In this document: piece after piece, positions 34,568-47,922 of the stretch
How positions within the stretch are numbered: position 1 is the stretch's first letter
How the letters are laid out: each line of letters begins with the position of its first letter
Assembly (NCBI GenBank): GCA_905250115.1
Contig: CAJNOI010000230.1
Coordinates: 1 to 64,000 of the forward strand
From: Adineta steineri
Lineage: Eukaryota; Rotifera; Eurotatoria; Adinetida; Adinetidae
Direction: 5' to 3'
Length of the DNA: 64,000 nucleotides
Notes under the pieces: model-generated
What the model was told of the DNA's origin: nothing
The model's database searches: none
What the model saw: the letters and a program-made list of their open reading frames with translations, nothing else
Position numbers and translations under genes: made by a program

Positions 34568-36122
34568 TCAAACAGCTTTCATTGTCTTTGAACCATCCGA
34601 TATTGTTGATTCTTCTAATTCAGTATCTTTTACTGTTTCATTATCATAACCATCGTCTTTGTTGTTATTGTTGTTACTATTAATTTCATCAATATTTCGT
34701 TTTTCAGGTCCAAGGAAAATTATAATAAATAAATATATATATACACAGGATAAGAAGATAATTATTACTTTTCCATAATCATATTGTTCTTCATTATTTG
34801 AATTAGGAGTTAATGATTTTTTAGGAAATTGTTGTCCAGCTTTAGCTTCAATAGTCGATGAAGCTGAAGAAATAAGATTACCAAGTTGATAAGCAGTACC
34901 AACAACAAATGAACGAAATTGTCCTGGTGAAAGTTCCATAAGATGTATAGGTACAACACCCCAAGCACCTTGTACACACATTTGTTGAAAAAAAGCACCA
35001 GCCATTATAGTCTTATCACGTGGAAGTAGATATGCTGGAATAAGTAAACCACCAATAATAAGAACCACAAGTATTGATAAACGTCGACCAAAGAAACTTG
35101 AAAAATAACCAATTGTCATTCCACCAATTATAGCACCAATATTAGCAACAATAGTTGTTATAGTTACAAGACTATGAGAGAATTGAAGTGTAGAAGAAAG
35201 AAAAGTTGGATATAAATCTTGACTACCATGTGATAAAAAATTAAAGCCTGCCATCATAAGTACTAAATAAATAAGCATAGGCCAATGATCAACAAGTGCA
35301 GGACGAACTGTACGTAAAAATAAACGCATCGACGATGGTGGTTTAATTGTAGGATCTAAAATATTATAATCATATTAATACGAAACGATGATAAAAAGAA
35401 TAATTTTATTTACCTGTACAAATATTAGCATTAGCAATAGCCTCACGTTCTTTTTTAACATTTAAAAATGCATCAGTTTCTGGTAAAAATACACGCCAAA
35501 GTGCTACCAGTAATGGAGGACAACCACCAAACCAGAAAAGTGCTCGCCATCCATAACGTTGATGATCTGTTATTGCTACATTAAAAGCTGCTGCTAATAG
35601 ATAACCACATGCATAACCTTGCTGTAATAAACCTGAAAGGAGACCACGAGCAGCAATTGGTGCATCTTCAAGTGCTGTAGCTGCACAATTACCATATATA
35701 CCACCCATAGCAATACCAAAAACAGCACGAAGACCTATAAATTGTCCATAAGTTCTACAAAAACCAGTACCAATTTCAATCAATGCATATAAAACAATAT
35801 TGACAATAAATGGCCATTTTCGACCAAAACGATCACCAGCAATTCCAAATATAATTGCACCAATAGCTCGAAGCATTAATGTTATCGTAATACCCCAAGT
35901 AATATCTGTTGTTGTTCTATTATAACTTTTACCAATTGGAATTATATTAAGTGTAACAGCAAAAAAATCGAATGCATCAAATGTCCAAGCAAGAAATCCA
36001 ACAAGAAATAAAGCAGCTTGTCGACGATTAAGCATACGTAATAATTTAATTGGATTTTCTGGTACAATTAATGGTGGTTTAAGTGTTGTAAAACGAGTTA
36101 GTAAATATTTCGCAACACGCAT
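34568..36122 (-). CDS. JEN-type monocarboxylate/proton symporter (MFS)
   Basis: Two exons (36122-35414 and 35355-34568) encode 498 residues with about 12 TM segments. MFS motif A appears as GDRFGRKW after TM2, and FDAFDFFAVTLN in TM1, TDITWGITITLMLR, GIAMGGIYGNCAATALED and ARGLLSGLLQQGYACGYLLA match fungal Jen1/Jen2 lactate, pyruvate and dicarboxylate permeases. The JEN signature N-x-x-S/T-H-x-S/T-Q-D-x-x-x-T is exact in FNFLSHGSQDLYPT (TM7). Yeast Jen1 moves monocarboxylates with protons across the plasma membrane. The family is mainly fungal, so transfer from a fungus is likely; the intron and codon use show adaptation. The C-terminal tail is acidic and Asn-rich. Confidence 0.88.
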
Positions 36123-37286
36123 GGTTATAACTAATACTAAAAAAAATACTTATAATGTGTTGTAAGAAGAAAGGATGTTAAATTTCTATTTTCGTTCTCT
36201 TTTATTTATTAAATAAAATGTATCTCTTCAGACATGACTCTTAAGTTATTTATTCTTTTCTCTCTATGACCTGTCTATATATGGGGATAATGAACGAGAT
36301 GATATCATAGCTTTTATATATTGGTCGTTTTCTATTTTTACTTTATATTCGTTTTCAACATATGAAAAGTCATCAATGAATACGCCTATATAATTGTTTA
36401 TATAGATGAAATCAAGGTGTAATGACCTGAGGATATTTCATAGCTATTGAAGGACATAAGAGACATTTTGAGTGTCTACGAGTGTGTCTTGATTTCTTTT
36501 TCATGCTTCATCTAGTCGAGATAAATACATTCTTGCGTTATGTCGATTATAACTTGAGACTATTATACAACATTAATATATTGCGTCGTGTGATTTTTCA
36601 TACCAAAAAAAAAAGGAAGAGCGAACTAAGATTAATCATAGACTGTCATATAGAAAATAAACAACCATATCGCTTTTTACATGCTTCACTTGTCACTTTT
36701 GAAAGAATATAACTATATTTCTAACTGGTATAAATCTGTGGTTTATTATATCTGAAATTTTTTGATTTTCACCGACAACTACTTCCACAAGTTATAAATC
36801 AATTGTTGTTAAATTTTCGATATTATAAAATTGTATCTAAGATTATTTAATATTAATTTTCAAGATATTTCGCTGAATGTTATGCTCTTGTTTTTCATAT
36901 GAATTTATCCTTGATAAGTATAAATGTCGTATTTATATCTGTTTACGTGTTTTTAACGATAATATGAATGTAGAGTAATAAAAAAGAATAATATTCCTTG
37001 AATTAATTATAATCGAATCAATATTATTTCTGTCTGAAATGCTCATACGAAATAAGTTAGGAGAGAATACATACGTATATTATTGCTGTTATTTTGATAG
37101 AAAAAATAGATATTTTTGATCGATCTTCACTTGATGTCAAAATGCGAACGTCTATTTTCGTTAATGTATAAAAATACTCAGAAACAAAAGGACATTTGTA
37201 CTGTATGACTTACAGTACTTTTATATATCGATATATTTGCGCATGAATCATCTATTTTAAAATGTAACAACATGAACAAATAATTC
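36123..37286. other. Intergenic, nothing recognised
   Basis: About 1.2 kb of AT-rich DNA. A 76-codon + strand frame at 36482 has no recognisable feature. Confidence 0.5.
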
Positions 37287-37625
37287 TTATATTCGTTTAA
37301 CATCAATTTTTACATTATTTGTCAATGGTGTATGAGTATCGTTGATATACAATAATTGACCGTTTGAATTCGTGATTCTTGCTTGCATTGTAAGACCACT
37401 AAAACCTCGCCCTGCTCGTGATTTATCATAATAGAATTGAAATCGAATAGGAAAATATTGTTGAGATTGTAATGGTATTTTTTTACGTCCTAATAAAATA
37501 CTTGCCACATCCATTCGTGAAGCATCAACAATCGAAACTTCTAGTATTTCATCTCCATTAAATATATCATAAGCATTTGTTGAAGATAAAACCTTACCAC
37601 GAACTATCTCCCATTGAGGATTCAT
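37287..37625 (-). CDS. YbaY/YscW-family domain protein, bacterial type
   Basis: Intronless, 112 residues, no signal peptide. VRGKVLSSTN, DEILEVSIVDASRMDVASILLGRKKIPL, PIRFQFYYDKS and MQARITNSNGQLLYINDTHTPL match the beta-rich YbaY/YscW domain of bacterial lipoproteins (G-x-V...L-x-V-x-L-x-D-x-S-x-A-D...P-F-x-Y-D...A-R-I-x-x-x-G-x-L-x-F-x-N-D). In bacteria it occurs in outer-membrane lipoproteins and type III secretion pilotins. Here it is a stand-alone, probably cytosolic domain, next to a JEN-type transporter and near a GH99-like gene. Bacterial origin is likely. Its role in an animal is unknown. Confidence 0.7.
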   Translation of the reverse strand: MNPQWEIVRGKVLSSTNAYDIFNGDEILEVSIVDASRMDVASILLGRKKIPLQSQQYFPIRFQFYYDKSRAGRGFSGLTMQARITNSNGQLLYINDTHTPLTNNVKIDVKRI

Positions 37626-37957
37626 ACCTCTATGATTATTTGATACATAATATTAAATTATAAAAATAAATTCAATCAATCCCTCTTATCGAAAAGAAGA
37701 GAGTGACGAACTGTAAAAAAAGAAATATATTTATCGTGTACGTAGAATATTTTTGAAAAAAACCATGATTTATATTTTATTTTGTGTAGGCAGCGTTAAA
37801 TATGTTCTTGATTAGTTATTATCATGCTTGACAATCACATTTCTAATTCAAAATAAAAGGTTTAATTATCGTAAATATTCTTTTTTTTATGAATTTCATT
37901 ACTTCGACATATCGAACAAAGTTTTATTAACAAAAATATACATTTTTAACAAAAAAT
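37626..37957. other. Short intergenic, nothing recognised
   Basis: About 330 bp separating two - strand genes. Confidence 0.45.
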
Positions 37958-38536
37958 CTACATAATAACTTTGACTACTTGATGAGTCTCGTATTTATCG
38001 TGATAATTTCCCCAAAATTTAATTGCTGAATGTGTACCCAACATAACTATAAATAAAATTCCAACAAAGAATCCTATTGCACCTGCACCATTCAATGGTT
38101 GTTTTAAAGTATGTTGTAATAAATAAAATCCAACAATTAATATAATTAAACTCATAGTTAATAAAATTACATTGAGTAAATGAAGCCAAATACGATATCG
38201 ATTAATAAACGATTTATTTGAACAAAATTCAACAGATGATAATGTTATAGCTGATATAGCAATAAGAACAATACCAGTTATAAGTAGACCTGTTTCCATT
38301 CTTGCATGATCCGATGTAAAATGTTCAGGAAAATTATCTACTTTTGTAATACGTGATGAAAAGATTGGACCAACATGTAAATATTGGTGTTCGGTTGGAG
38401 ATGTATTAAATTGAGTAAAAATATTTTTAAAACATATTTCCGAATCATTAACATCGATTGAACGCCAATGTGATGAAATAAGACAAAGAGTTAGCTCAAG
38501 AGCGAGCAAGACGAGTGAAGTAATTGTACCCTTCAT
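37958..38536 (-). CDS. Four-transmembrane protein of unknown family
   Basis: I start it at ATG 38536 (MKGTITSLVLLALELTLCLI), since the upstream extension translates a TATATA run and resembles a 5' leader. That gives 192 residues and four hydrophobic segments (about residues 5-22, 82-103, 118-140, 150-172). A large extracellular loop between TM1 and TM2 holds a WRS motif and two Cys. The plan is like claudin/PMP22 or related tetraspan membrane proteins, but the W-GLW-C-C signature is not clear. No function can be assigned. Confidence 0.6.
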   Translation of the reverse strand: MKGTITSLVLLALELTLCLISSHWRSIDVNDSEICFKNIFTQFNTSPTEHQYLHVGPIFSSRITKVDNFPEHFTSDHARMETGLLITGIVLIAISAITLSSVEFCSNKSFINRYRIWLHLLNVILLTMSLIILIVGFYLLQHTLKQPLNGAGAIGFFVGILFIVMLGTHSAIKFWGNYHDKYETHQVVKVIM

Positions 38537-39295
38537 AGATATGAATATAGCAAGAATGAAATGAATATTTCTTATTTCTGTCAGTCGGTCATGTATATAT
38601 ATATATATAACAAACAATAACCGTCCGTTTGGTCATTCATGAATGATATAAAAAGAAATATTTCTCTTCATTCTCTTTCGCGCAATCGTGTCAGACGTGA
38701 TAAAATTAATGTCTGGAAGAAAAAAACTGATTGAGCATTTCATCCCTAAATATTTGAGTTTTGTGTTATACTGAATAGAATCATTTAGCTAATAAAATAT
38801 AAAAGATTCATCTATATATAATGATTTCGAATAATTTTAATACAATAAATAAAAACCATTTGAAATGGTACTGCTCTTTTGTATATAAAAGATCAAATGT
38901 AAAGATAGACGTTATTATATCACTACTTTTTGTTGATTAATTTTGTTTTCTCTGGCATGTTTTTATTCAAATTTCTACACAATAATTCACTACAAAACAA
39001 AACGAACGATAAAAAAAGGGAGATTCACTGTCACACATATAAAAAAAGGGACAAGCTGAGATATTATATAATATTTCAAATCCGTTTAAACAAAAACAAA
39101 AATGTCTATCAACAAGCAAACGAAATACATTCACACTTGTCTAATCTAATTGTAAAATGAAATACAACACAAAAATGTGTATGATTCTTATAGTTGTAAA
39201 TAATATAGAAAAAAACAAATATACGTTCATTACACGATTTAGTAAAAAAAAGCATTTAATAATAAGCTTATTTTCTTTTTGTAAAATATTCAATT
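38537..39295. other. Intergenic, nothing recognised
   Basis: A TATATA tract near 38600 could be the promoter of the four-TM gene. Otherwise AT-rich DNA. Confidence 0.45.
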
Positions 39296-41782
39296 TTAAT
39301 AACCTTGATAGAAAATGACAGCAAGAATGAGAATAATAACTACGATTACTGTTATAAAAACATAAATGCTTAAAAGAGCTGGTTTCCATGCTTCTCCCTA
39401 GAATAAAATAGAAATAAAACAGATATTAATTTTTTTAGAATAAAATAACATACGGGTACACGTTCTCGTCGTGCACGATGATCTGGATGTTTCTCTGAAT
39501 AATAATCAGCATCTTCAAAACCTAAAAAAATACATGTTTACATATGATTTCGATTTACGAAAACTTACGTTCATAATCTTGTCTTCCACAACAACAAGCA
39601 TGAATTTCGAAAATAAGTTGAACAATAAAATGAAATATACACCAACCAAATAAAAGCCATGAACACCATGTCCATAAGTCTAATCGACGATTATCCATGC
39701 CCAAAAAGATAACCGGAACAGCAAGACAATGAGCTAAAGAAACAACTAACCAATGTATCCAATACCAACAACAGAAACGTTTTGTTCGAGGTACTGGTCG
39801 TAAAATACCAATAAGTGGCTAAAATAAATAATTCATAAAAATCAAAATTTTTTCTAATAATTATTTCAAATCTACATACAGCAAGAAAAGCACAGACAAG
39901 TACAATAACACCGAGAATTGAATGCCACATATGATGTGTTCCATATGTCCATTTCCAATTAAGTTCAAGTAGAATAGCAAAAAATGCAAGCCATGTTAAA
40001 ATAGCAACTGTGACCATAATTGGTTGAAAAACCTAAGCAAAAATTTTTTTTCTATCATTATTATAATTCAATAGGATAATTACATTAAAAAATGAAAATC
40101 GTCTTCGTCGTTGTAATTTCTCTCCTGTTACAACACCATTACTATCAACAACTACACGACGTTCATATTCTGGCCAAATTAAATCAAAATATCGAGCAAC
40201 CATAACACCTGCTGATGCAAGTAAAATCCATGCAATGATATTTAAAATAGCTAGAATAGAAAGAATAGAACTTGTTTTTTTTATAAAAGAATTCAAAAAA
40301 ATTACCATGAAGTTTTGCAAGAAAAGCACCATCTCTTGGATGTGATTTTGGCCAAATACCACGTTCAAAATTAATCGGATGATTATTTACAATTGGAATA
40401 TCTTGAGCAGGAATACGCATACCTACAAATAATTTTTATCTCATGTCTTAAAAGTTCTATTCATTCATAAAATAATACCTTGCGATGTTAATAAATCTTC
40501 ATTGGTATAAATTGGATACATATAATGTGGTTCTTTTAAATTAACAAATTTATTATTATCAACTCCATCAGGATTTTTTCCATCATTTTCTAATACTTCT
40601 GGTGTATGAGGTGATAATTTTCGGTCAAATTTACAGACAATATGAGAACCATTAGAATAACCATCTGTATCTTGTAGACCATATAATGGTCGATCACGTA
40701 ATATATTTTGTGGTGTTTGAACACCAACAAACATATTACGTACATAAACATGATTTTTAGCATCCCGTGTACATAATACAACTTGATCATCACCCTAAAA
40801 ATATTTGTTTTTCTCTCTTAATGAAATATAATTCTTATTATTTTACTCGTTTTTCATCATTGGAAAATCCAACACCAACGAAACCATGTGCTCTTGCAAC
40901 AATATGAAATCTAGCTGTATTTTCATCGATGACTTGCCATGAAAGTGCATATTCACATGATGAATTATTATTACAATATTGTGGAACAACTAAACAACCT
41001 TGTGATTCACCACAAAAATCAATATTAACTGATTGATAATTTGAAGGAATAAGTCCAGATGCTACACGCTTTAATAGAGAACAAAAAGAATATTTATTCA
41101 TATAATAAAATCATTTTCAATTTACTTTTTTTAATGGAGCAGATTTTACTCGATAGATTTGTTTATTTGAAACAATATCTGCTCTGAAAAATACAAATAA
41201 AATAAAATAACTACAAGACAAGAAATAAAAGAAAACTTACCGAAATGTAATTTCATCAAGATTTGGATCAAGACTAAGAGCTCGCCATGCCAATGGAATT
41301 TGTCGATAACTATGACCTTCAATCTTATCGACGTAAATAACCTAAATTTAAATTTTTTGTTTCAAAGAACGTTTTTTGTTATTTAATATACATACACTAG
41401 CTCCATTTGGACATGTATGATGTTTTAATGATATTTTTCCTGTTTGTCGATCATCAAATCGACCAACAACGTTATTATCAGCATCAAATGCACGTAATAC
41501 AAATTCACCAATACCATAATTTTGACGTTTTTGTTTAATTGCCACTAGAAATAGAAAATTTATTTCAATAAAAGTTAATCAAAATATCTTCTTACATAAT
41601 ACTGTATCATCTGGTAGAAATTTGGTTTCATAAAGATCTATTTCGAATTCATCATTACCATTAATTGATGGTAATCCAGGAACTTCAACTTCTGGTGTAC
41701 ATAATGATTCAAATGCAATTTGACTATGAATATTATTAATTAATATTAATATGAATATAATAGATAGTAAATAATGATGCAT
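39296..41782 (-). CDS. FRRS1-like DOMON/cytochrome b561 reductase
   Basis: About ten exons. Signal peptide (MHHYLLSIIFILILINNIHSQ). A reeler-like N-terminal domain follows (FVLRAFDADNNVVGRF, HHTCPNGAS). Next is a DOMON domain, CEYALSWQVIDENTARFHIVARAHGFVGVGFSND then DDQVVLC. The cytochrome b561 core has GAFLAKLHG, GTHHMWHSILG and WIHWLVVSLAHCLAVP, containing the haem-ligating His residues, with about six TM helices. A short cytoplasmic tail with the basic block HPDHRARRERVP precedes a last hydrophobic stretch near the stop. This order (reeler, DOMON, b561) is that of ferric-chelate reductase 1 / SDR2, which passes electrons across membranes to reduce ferric iron. The Cys-rich CCCGRQD loop is notable. 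Exon borders were followed but not all fixed. Confidence 0.85.
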
Positions 41783-44489
41783 AATTACTATCTAGAAAAT
41801 AGAAATACACACATAGTGAATGTATCGAGTATAGGAAAAAAATAATGCTTAGAAAGAGAGAGAGAAAAATAGCAAATGGTGTCACTATCGCTAACAACTT
41901 ATCAATACGTCTAGAAAGAACCGTTCGTTGTGTCTTTCAGGGTCTTTTTTTTTTGCTGCTGCTGCTGCTTCTTCTCTCGTCGTTCGATGCGAACACAAAT
42001 TCTCACTATTACCACAGAGCTTAATGCGTGTGCCTATGTTATACACACACACACATATAGAGTTTTTTCCTTTTTTTTGGGTGCCATTGCCTTGTGTGCA
42101 TGGAGTGAAGAAAAGAAAGAGAAAAAAAAGAATAAGAAAAAAAAGAGCAAGAGAACAGTCAACCGACAACTCGTCTGAATAACAATCAAGTAGTTTTTTT
42201 TCTTCTCTTTTCTCTCCTCTTAAACAGGAATTTACATAGTATGAGTAACCGTTAGTATTATTGTTGTGCTCTATGCTTATGTACAGTGATTTATAGATGG
42301 ATGGAAGGAGCGACTGCTCAATCTATATATATATATTCCTGTATCCTGTCTACTATATATGGGTTATTCTTAGAATAACATGAAAAAGAAAAAGAGAAGT
42401 ATTTATTTATGAATCCCGATATACAATCAATGATTCTTGCGTAAAAAAACGAGAAATCAGATACCTCAGCATGACATTAAAGGTGACAAGTGTCAATTAC
42501 ACGGAAAGTTATACTGTATATAGAAAAGAATCTTCAGTGAGATATTCTCTTGTCTCCATATGTTCGATATTATTGTATAGAAACGAAATATTAATGAATA
42601 TAAATATATATATGCTTGTAAAAAGATTATTCATAGATGTGTCGTATGATTTAATATTCAATTCTTCTATACTTGTCCTTTGAATAAATAAAAATCGAAG
42701 GTTAGAACTGACGATGCAAACGTAATTGTCAAAATATTACGGCATATTTGATAAAAAAAAATGTAGAATACAAACTACTTTGAACTTTATGTTGATTTAA
42801 AAGGACAAAATTGTCTACACTTGATAATTGATTTATTAATAGAAAAACAACTCTTCTAATATCTTCCTCGTATAGTTCTATTTAGATTCAAAGTAATATC
42901 TATGTTAATAGCTCGCTATTCTTTCAAGTTCACATTTGTTTTAAACAAAAAAAAAGGTATTCAAGCTGATCCCGTATATATTCCGTAGGGAAGAAACAAG
43001 TGTTGTCATATTGGTAATTACTTTTACATCATAGGTTAGATTGAAATTGTAACATATGTTAACAAGTAATGAAGTACATACACGATGATTTTTCTTAGAT
43101 GATGTTGCAACGAATGAAAAAAAGATTCTTAACTGATATTAAATGAACACGAAAAAAAGAAAAATGAACTGTCAATAATAAAAATGAATATAAATATAGA
43201 CAGTAGTTCTTTTTATTGTATCGATGTCAAATAAATATTTTTTGACAATATGTTTTCATGTCAAATAAGAGGAAAAAAAGAAGATATGTCTTTAACCAAT
43301 CATTGGCAACTCATCATAGAGGTTCCTTTAAATATATTTCATTGGTAATGCCATGTTCATTCCTTCTAAGAAAACAGTCATCTTCTTCTCTTATAATATG
43401 CAAGTAACGTTACTATATTTATATATCATCAATATTCTCTCAACTAGATAATTAGAATATATAATGTATCAGTATGATAAATTATAAATCTCAATGTTTC
43501 AACTGCTTTTATCAAGAATTTTATAACCATTAATATATTATATCACTTTTTATAAAAAAAACCTGACTGCCGTAATAGATCACCATGAAGATAAATAATA
43601 CATATAAAATAGAGTGTAGAAATTATGTTTGATAATGATCTATGATAATATTCAATTATTAGAGAAAGTTATATAATACTGATTCTTGAAAATAATTCAA
43701 ATGTATTAGGATTTATATTTTTACCGAACTTCGTAATCGATATCGATTATGTAACTGTAAAGTAGTGATTAAAATTCATTTTGTAAACCGAACAATAGAA
43801 CATTATTTTGAAATAAAAAATAAATGTAAGATGTTACTGATAAAATTTGATATAATTGCAATTTATAAAGTTATGTAATAATTAATTCTCATGAGAAATA
43901 TATTTTAATTAAATATTATGAATCATTATAAACAATTTTTTAAAGTAAGGTTGTTGTTAGAAACAACTCAAACTTGATTTTACTATTTTAAAGTGAATAT
44001 GTCACTTGCTAGAACAAAAAAGTTACTTACTTTCTTTTAAAATATATTTAATCAGTTACTACAGAGACCATGCAATAGCAGAAGAAAACAAAACTGTCAT
44101 GTCTGAACGATGCTATAGCAATTATGATATTATACTAGAAACATTAAAGTTATTAAAATCGTTTTGAACATCGTAATAATGATTTGTAATTGAAGTTTTT
44201 TATGAAAAATGAATAAAGAACTTTGTGTCATTATTATTATTCATCATCGTTTATTATTTTTTATGAGCATATTACAAAAAATGATGTTTCATTATTTTGT
44301 CTCAACTGATGTTATTTATTTTTTTTTTCATATACAAAACATTGTACATAAAAATAAGAAGAGACAAATGATCATACAGTAAAAAGAAAACTAGAATGAG
44401 AGATTCACATGATGTTATATTAGAATAAAAAAATCTTTTTATAGTCGATGATGATAAAAAAAAAAGTGTTTTTATTTTTAATCGCTGAT
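41783..44489. other. Intergenic, simple repeats only
   Basis: About 2.7 kb. Contains a short CTG/GCT run near 41957, a CA repeat near 42045 and purine-rich tracts around 42110. Frames here are simple-sequence artefacts. No gene or RNA seen. Confidence 0.55.
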
Positions 44490-46339
<1,850 letters not shown>

Positions 46340-47922
46340 TTTTATTAGTTGTTGCTTCGACGACGAGTGAAAGTGATGTTGAAAAAAAACGATAGACAAT
46401 CGGCAGACATACACAGGTTTATATAGGGGACAATATTTCTCTCATTTTTTTTTTCTTCTCTCCCTCTCTATTTTACATACACACATTCACTTTTGATGTT
46501 GCTGGCAACCAGCGAACAGCAATGTTTCTAGGTAACTTATTCTTTTACTATTTCTTTTACGTCCGTTGTTGAGTAATGAACAAAGAATACAACCATATCA
46601 TTTGTTTGTTTCGTTGCTATGAAGCAACAAAGTAATAGAAAGAAAAAAGAAGGAATCACACGAAATGTAACGATTGCAATTCGAAGCAAAATGGATCTTC
46701 ATGACAACGTATACATAAGAGAACGCTTTTTTTTCTTTTTGGTTTGCTTCGTCTGTTACTGTGTTTGTTCTTTCTTTTTAGCTATCCATTAAAATTTTGT
46801 GTGCCAAGTAACACACCAAAAAAAAGAAGAAGAAAAAAAAAAGATTGTTGATAAGGTGTCTATACTTCAAAGTATTGTCTACATCGTAGTTACTGATGAA
46901 ACAAAAAAAAAAAGAAACAATAGTTTTGTTTGAAGACTTTTAATATTCTAGAATGTAACGATAAAAACATTCAATGGAGAAATCTAATTGAAGATATGAT
47001 ATTTTAAAAGTAAAATCTATATTATTCTTTCGTTTAGCAAGTATTATTTTTTCAAATGTTTATTTGGAACGATGTCATAGAATTTTTAATGCCTGGAAAT
47101 CGAATACATGATGGAATTTATTAGCAATATAACTGACAGAAAGAGCAAATTTCTCTAGTAATTATAGTAGTTTACATTAGATTCTGATGGCTAAATGTTG
47201 TTTCGTTAATTATTGTCTATGAAAGAGAAATCATAAAATATATGATATTTTCTTATTTTTAAGTCACTATGTCCGAAATATTAATTGCATTTGTCATTGT
47301 GTTTGATGAAGAGAAGGATAGTTTGTGGTTTTCTCTTTCCAATCTTAATACTTATTAATAATCAATTCCACAAAATGACACTGAAGTGATAAATATTGCC
47401 AAATGTACAGTATGGTATGAATAGTTACTTGTAATAAACAAAAGGAAAATGTCTAAGGTTTTTAGCAATTAGAAGATGCGACATATTTATATATGAGATA
47501 AGAACTCAACTCCAATAGTAAGGATAATTGTGTTGATGTCTGAGAAATTATAGAATTAATCTTGAAACTCTTGTAAGTATTAATTATTTAAAAGATTATA
47601 ATTTATGAATAAATCATATAAATAAACACCTGCTATTTCCACTCGGATGATATTTATAAGCTTTTGATATTTCTTTTTCTATCTCAGTACTCATCAAGAG
47701 CAATTGCTTTATGTCAGACGAAGGCACAGGAGGGAATGTTTATGGTGTTGATGAATAATGGCAGATACAGATAATACAAGGAAAAAGAGAAAGTGTGTGT
47801 GTATATATGTATTTGTATGTATTTAGTAAACGTAAGATGGGAGAAAAAAAAGAAGAACAGAAGTAAACATTAACCAAAATCAATAGACGAAGAAATGTTA
47901 CATTTTAGGATTATAATTACAT
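46340..47922. other. Intergenic between divergent beta-tubulin and F-box genes
   Basis: Holds the X-box cluster near the tubulin side. The rest is AT-rich without recognised features. Confidence 0.55.
46498..46628 (-). promoter_or_regulatory. Cluster of three RFX X-box-like motifs upstream of beta-tubulin
   Basis: GTTGCTGGCAAC at 46498-46509, GTTTCTAGGTAAC at 46524-46536 and GTTGCTATGAAGCAAC at 46613-46628. The first two match the RYYNYY-N(0-3)-RRNRAC X-box consensus; the third has a four-base spacer. They lie about 160-290 bp before the tubulin ATG. X-boxes bind RFX factors that switch on ciliary genes. The next gene on the other side starts 1.3 kb away, so tubulin is the likely target. Confidence 0.6.

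Noticed and set aside
38537..38617. N-terminal extension of the four-TM protein
   Set aside because: It translates a TATATA run; the internal ATG followed by a hydrophobic segment is a better start.
41891..42182. Three overlapping open frames on both strands
   Set aside because: Simple-sequence DNA (CTG, CA and purine runs); no protein signal.
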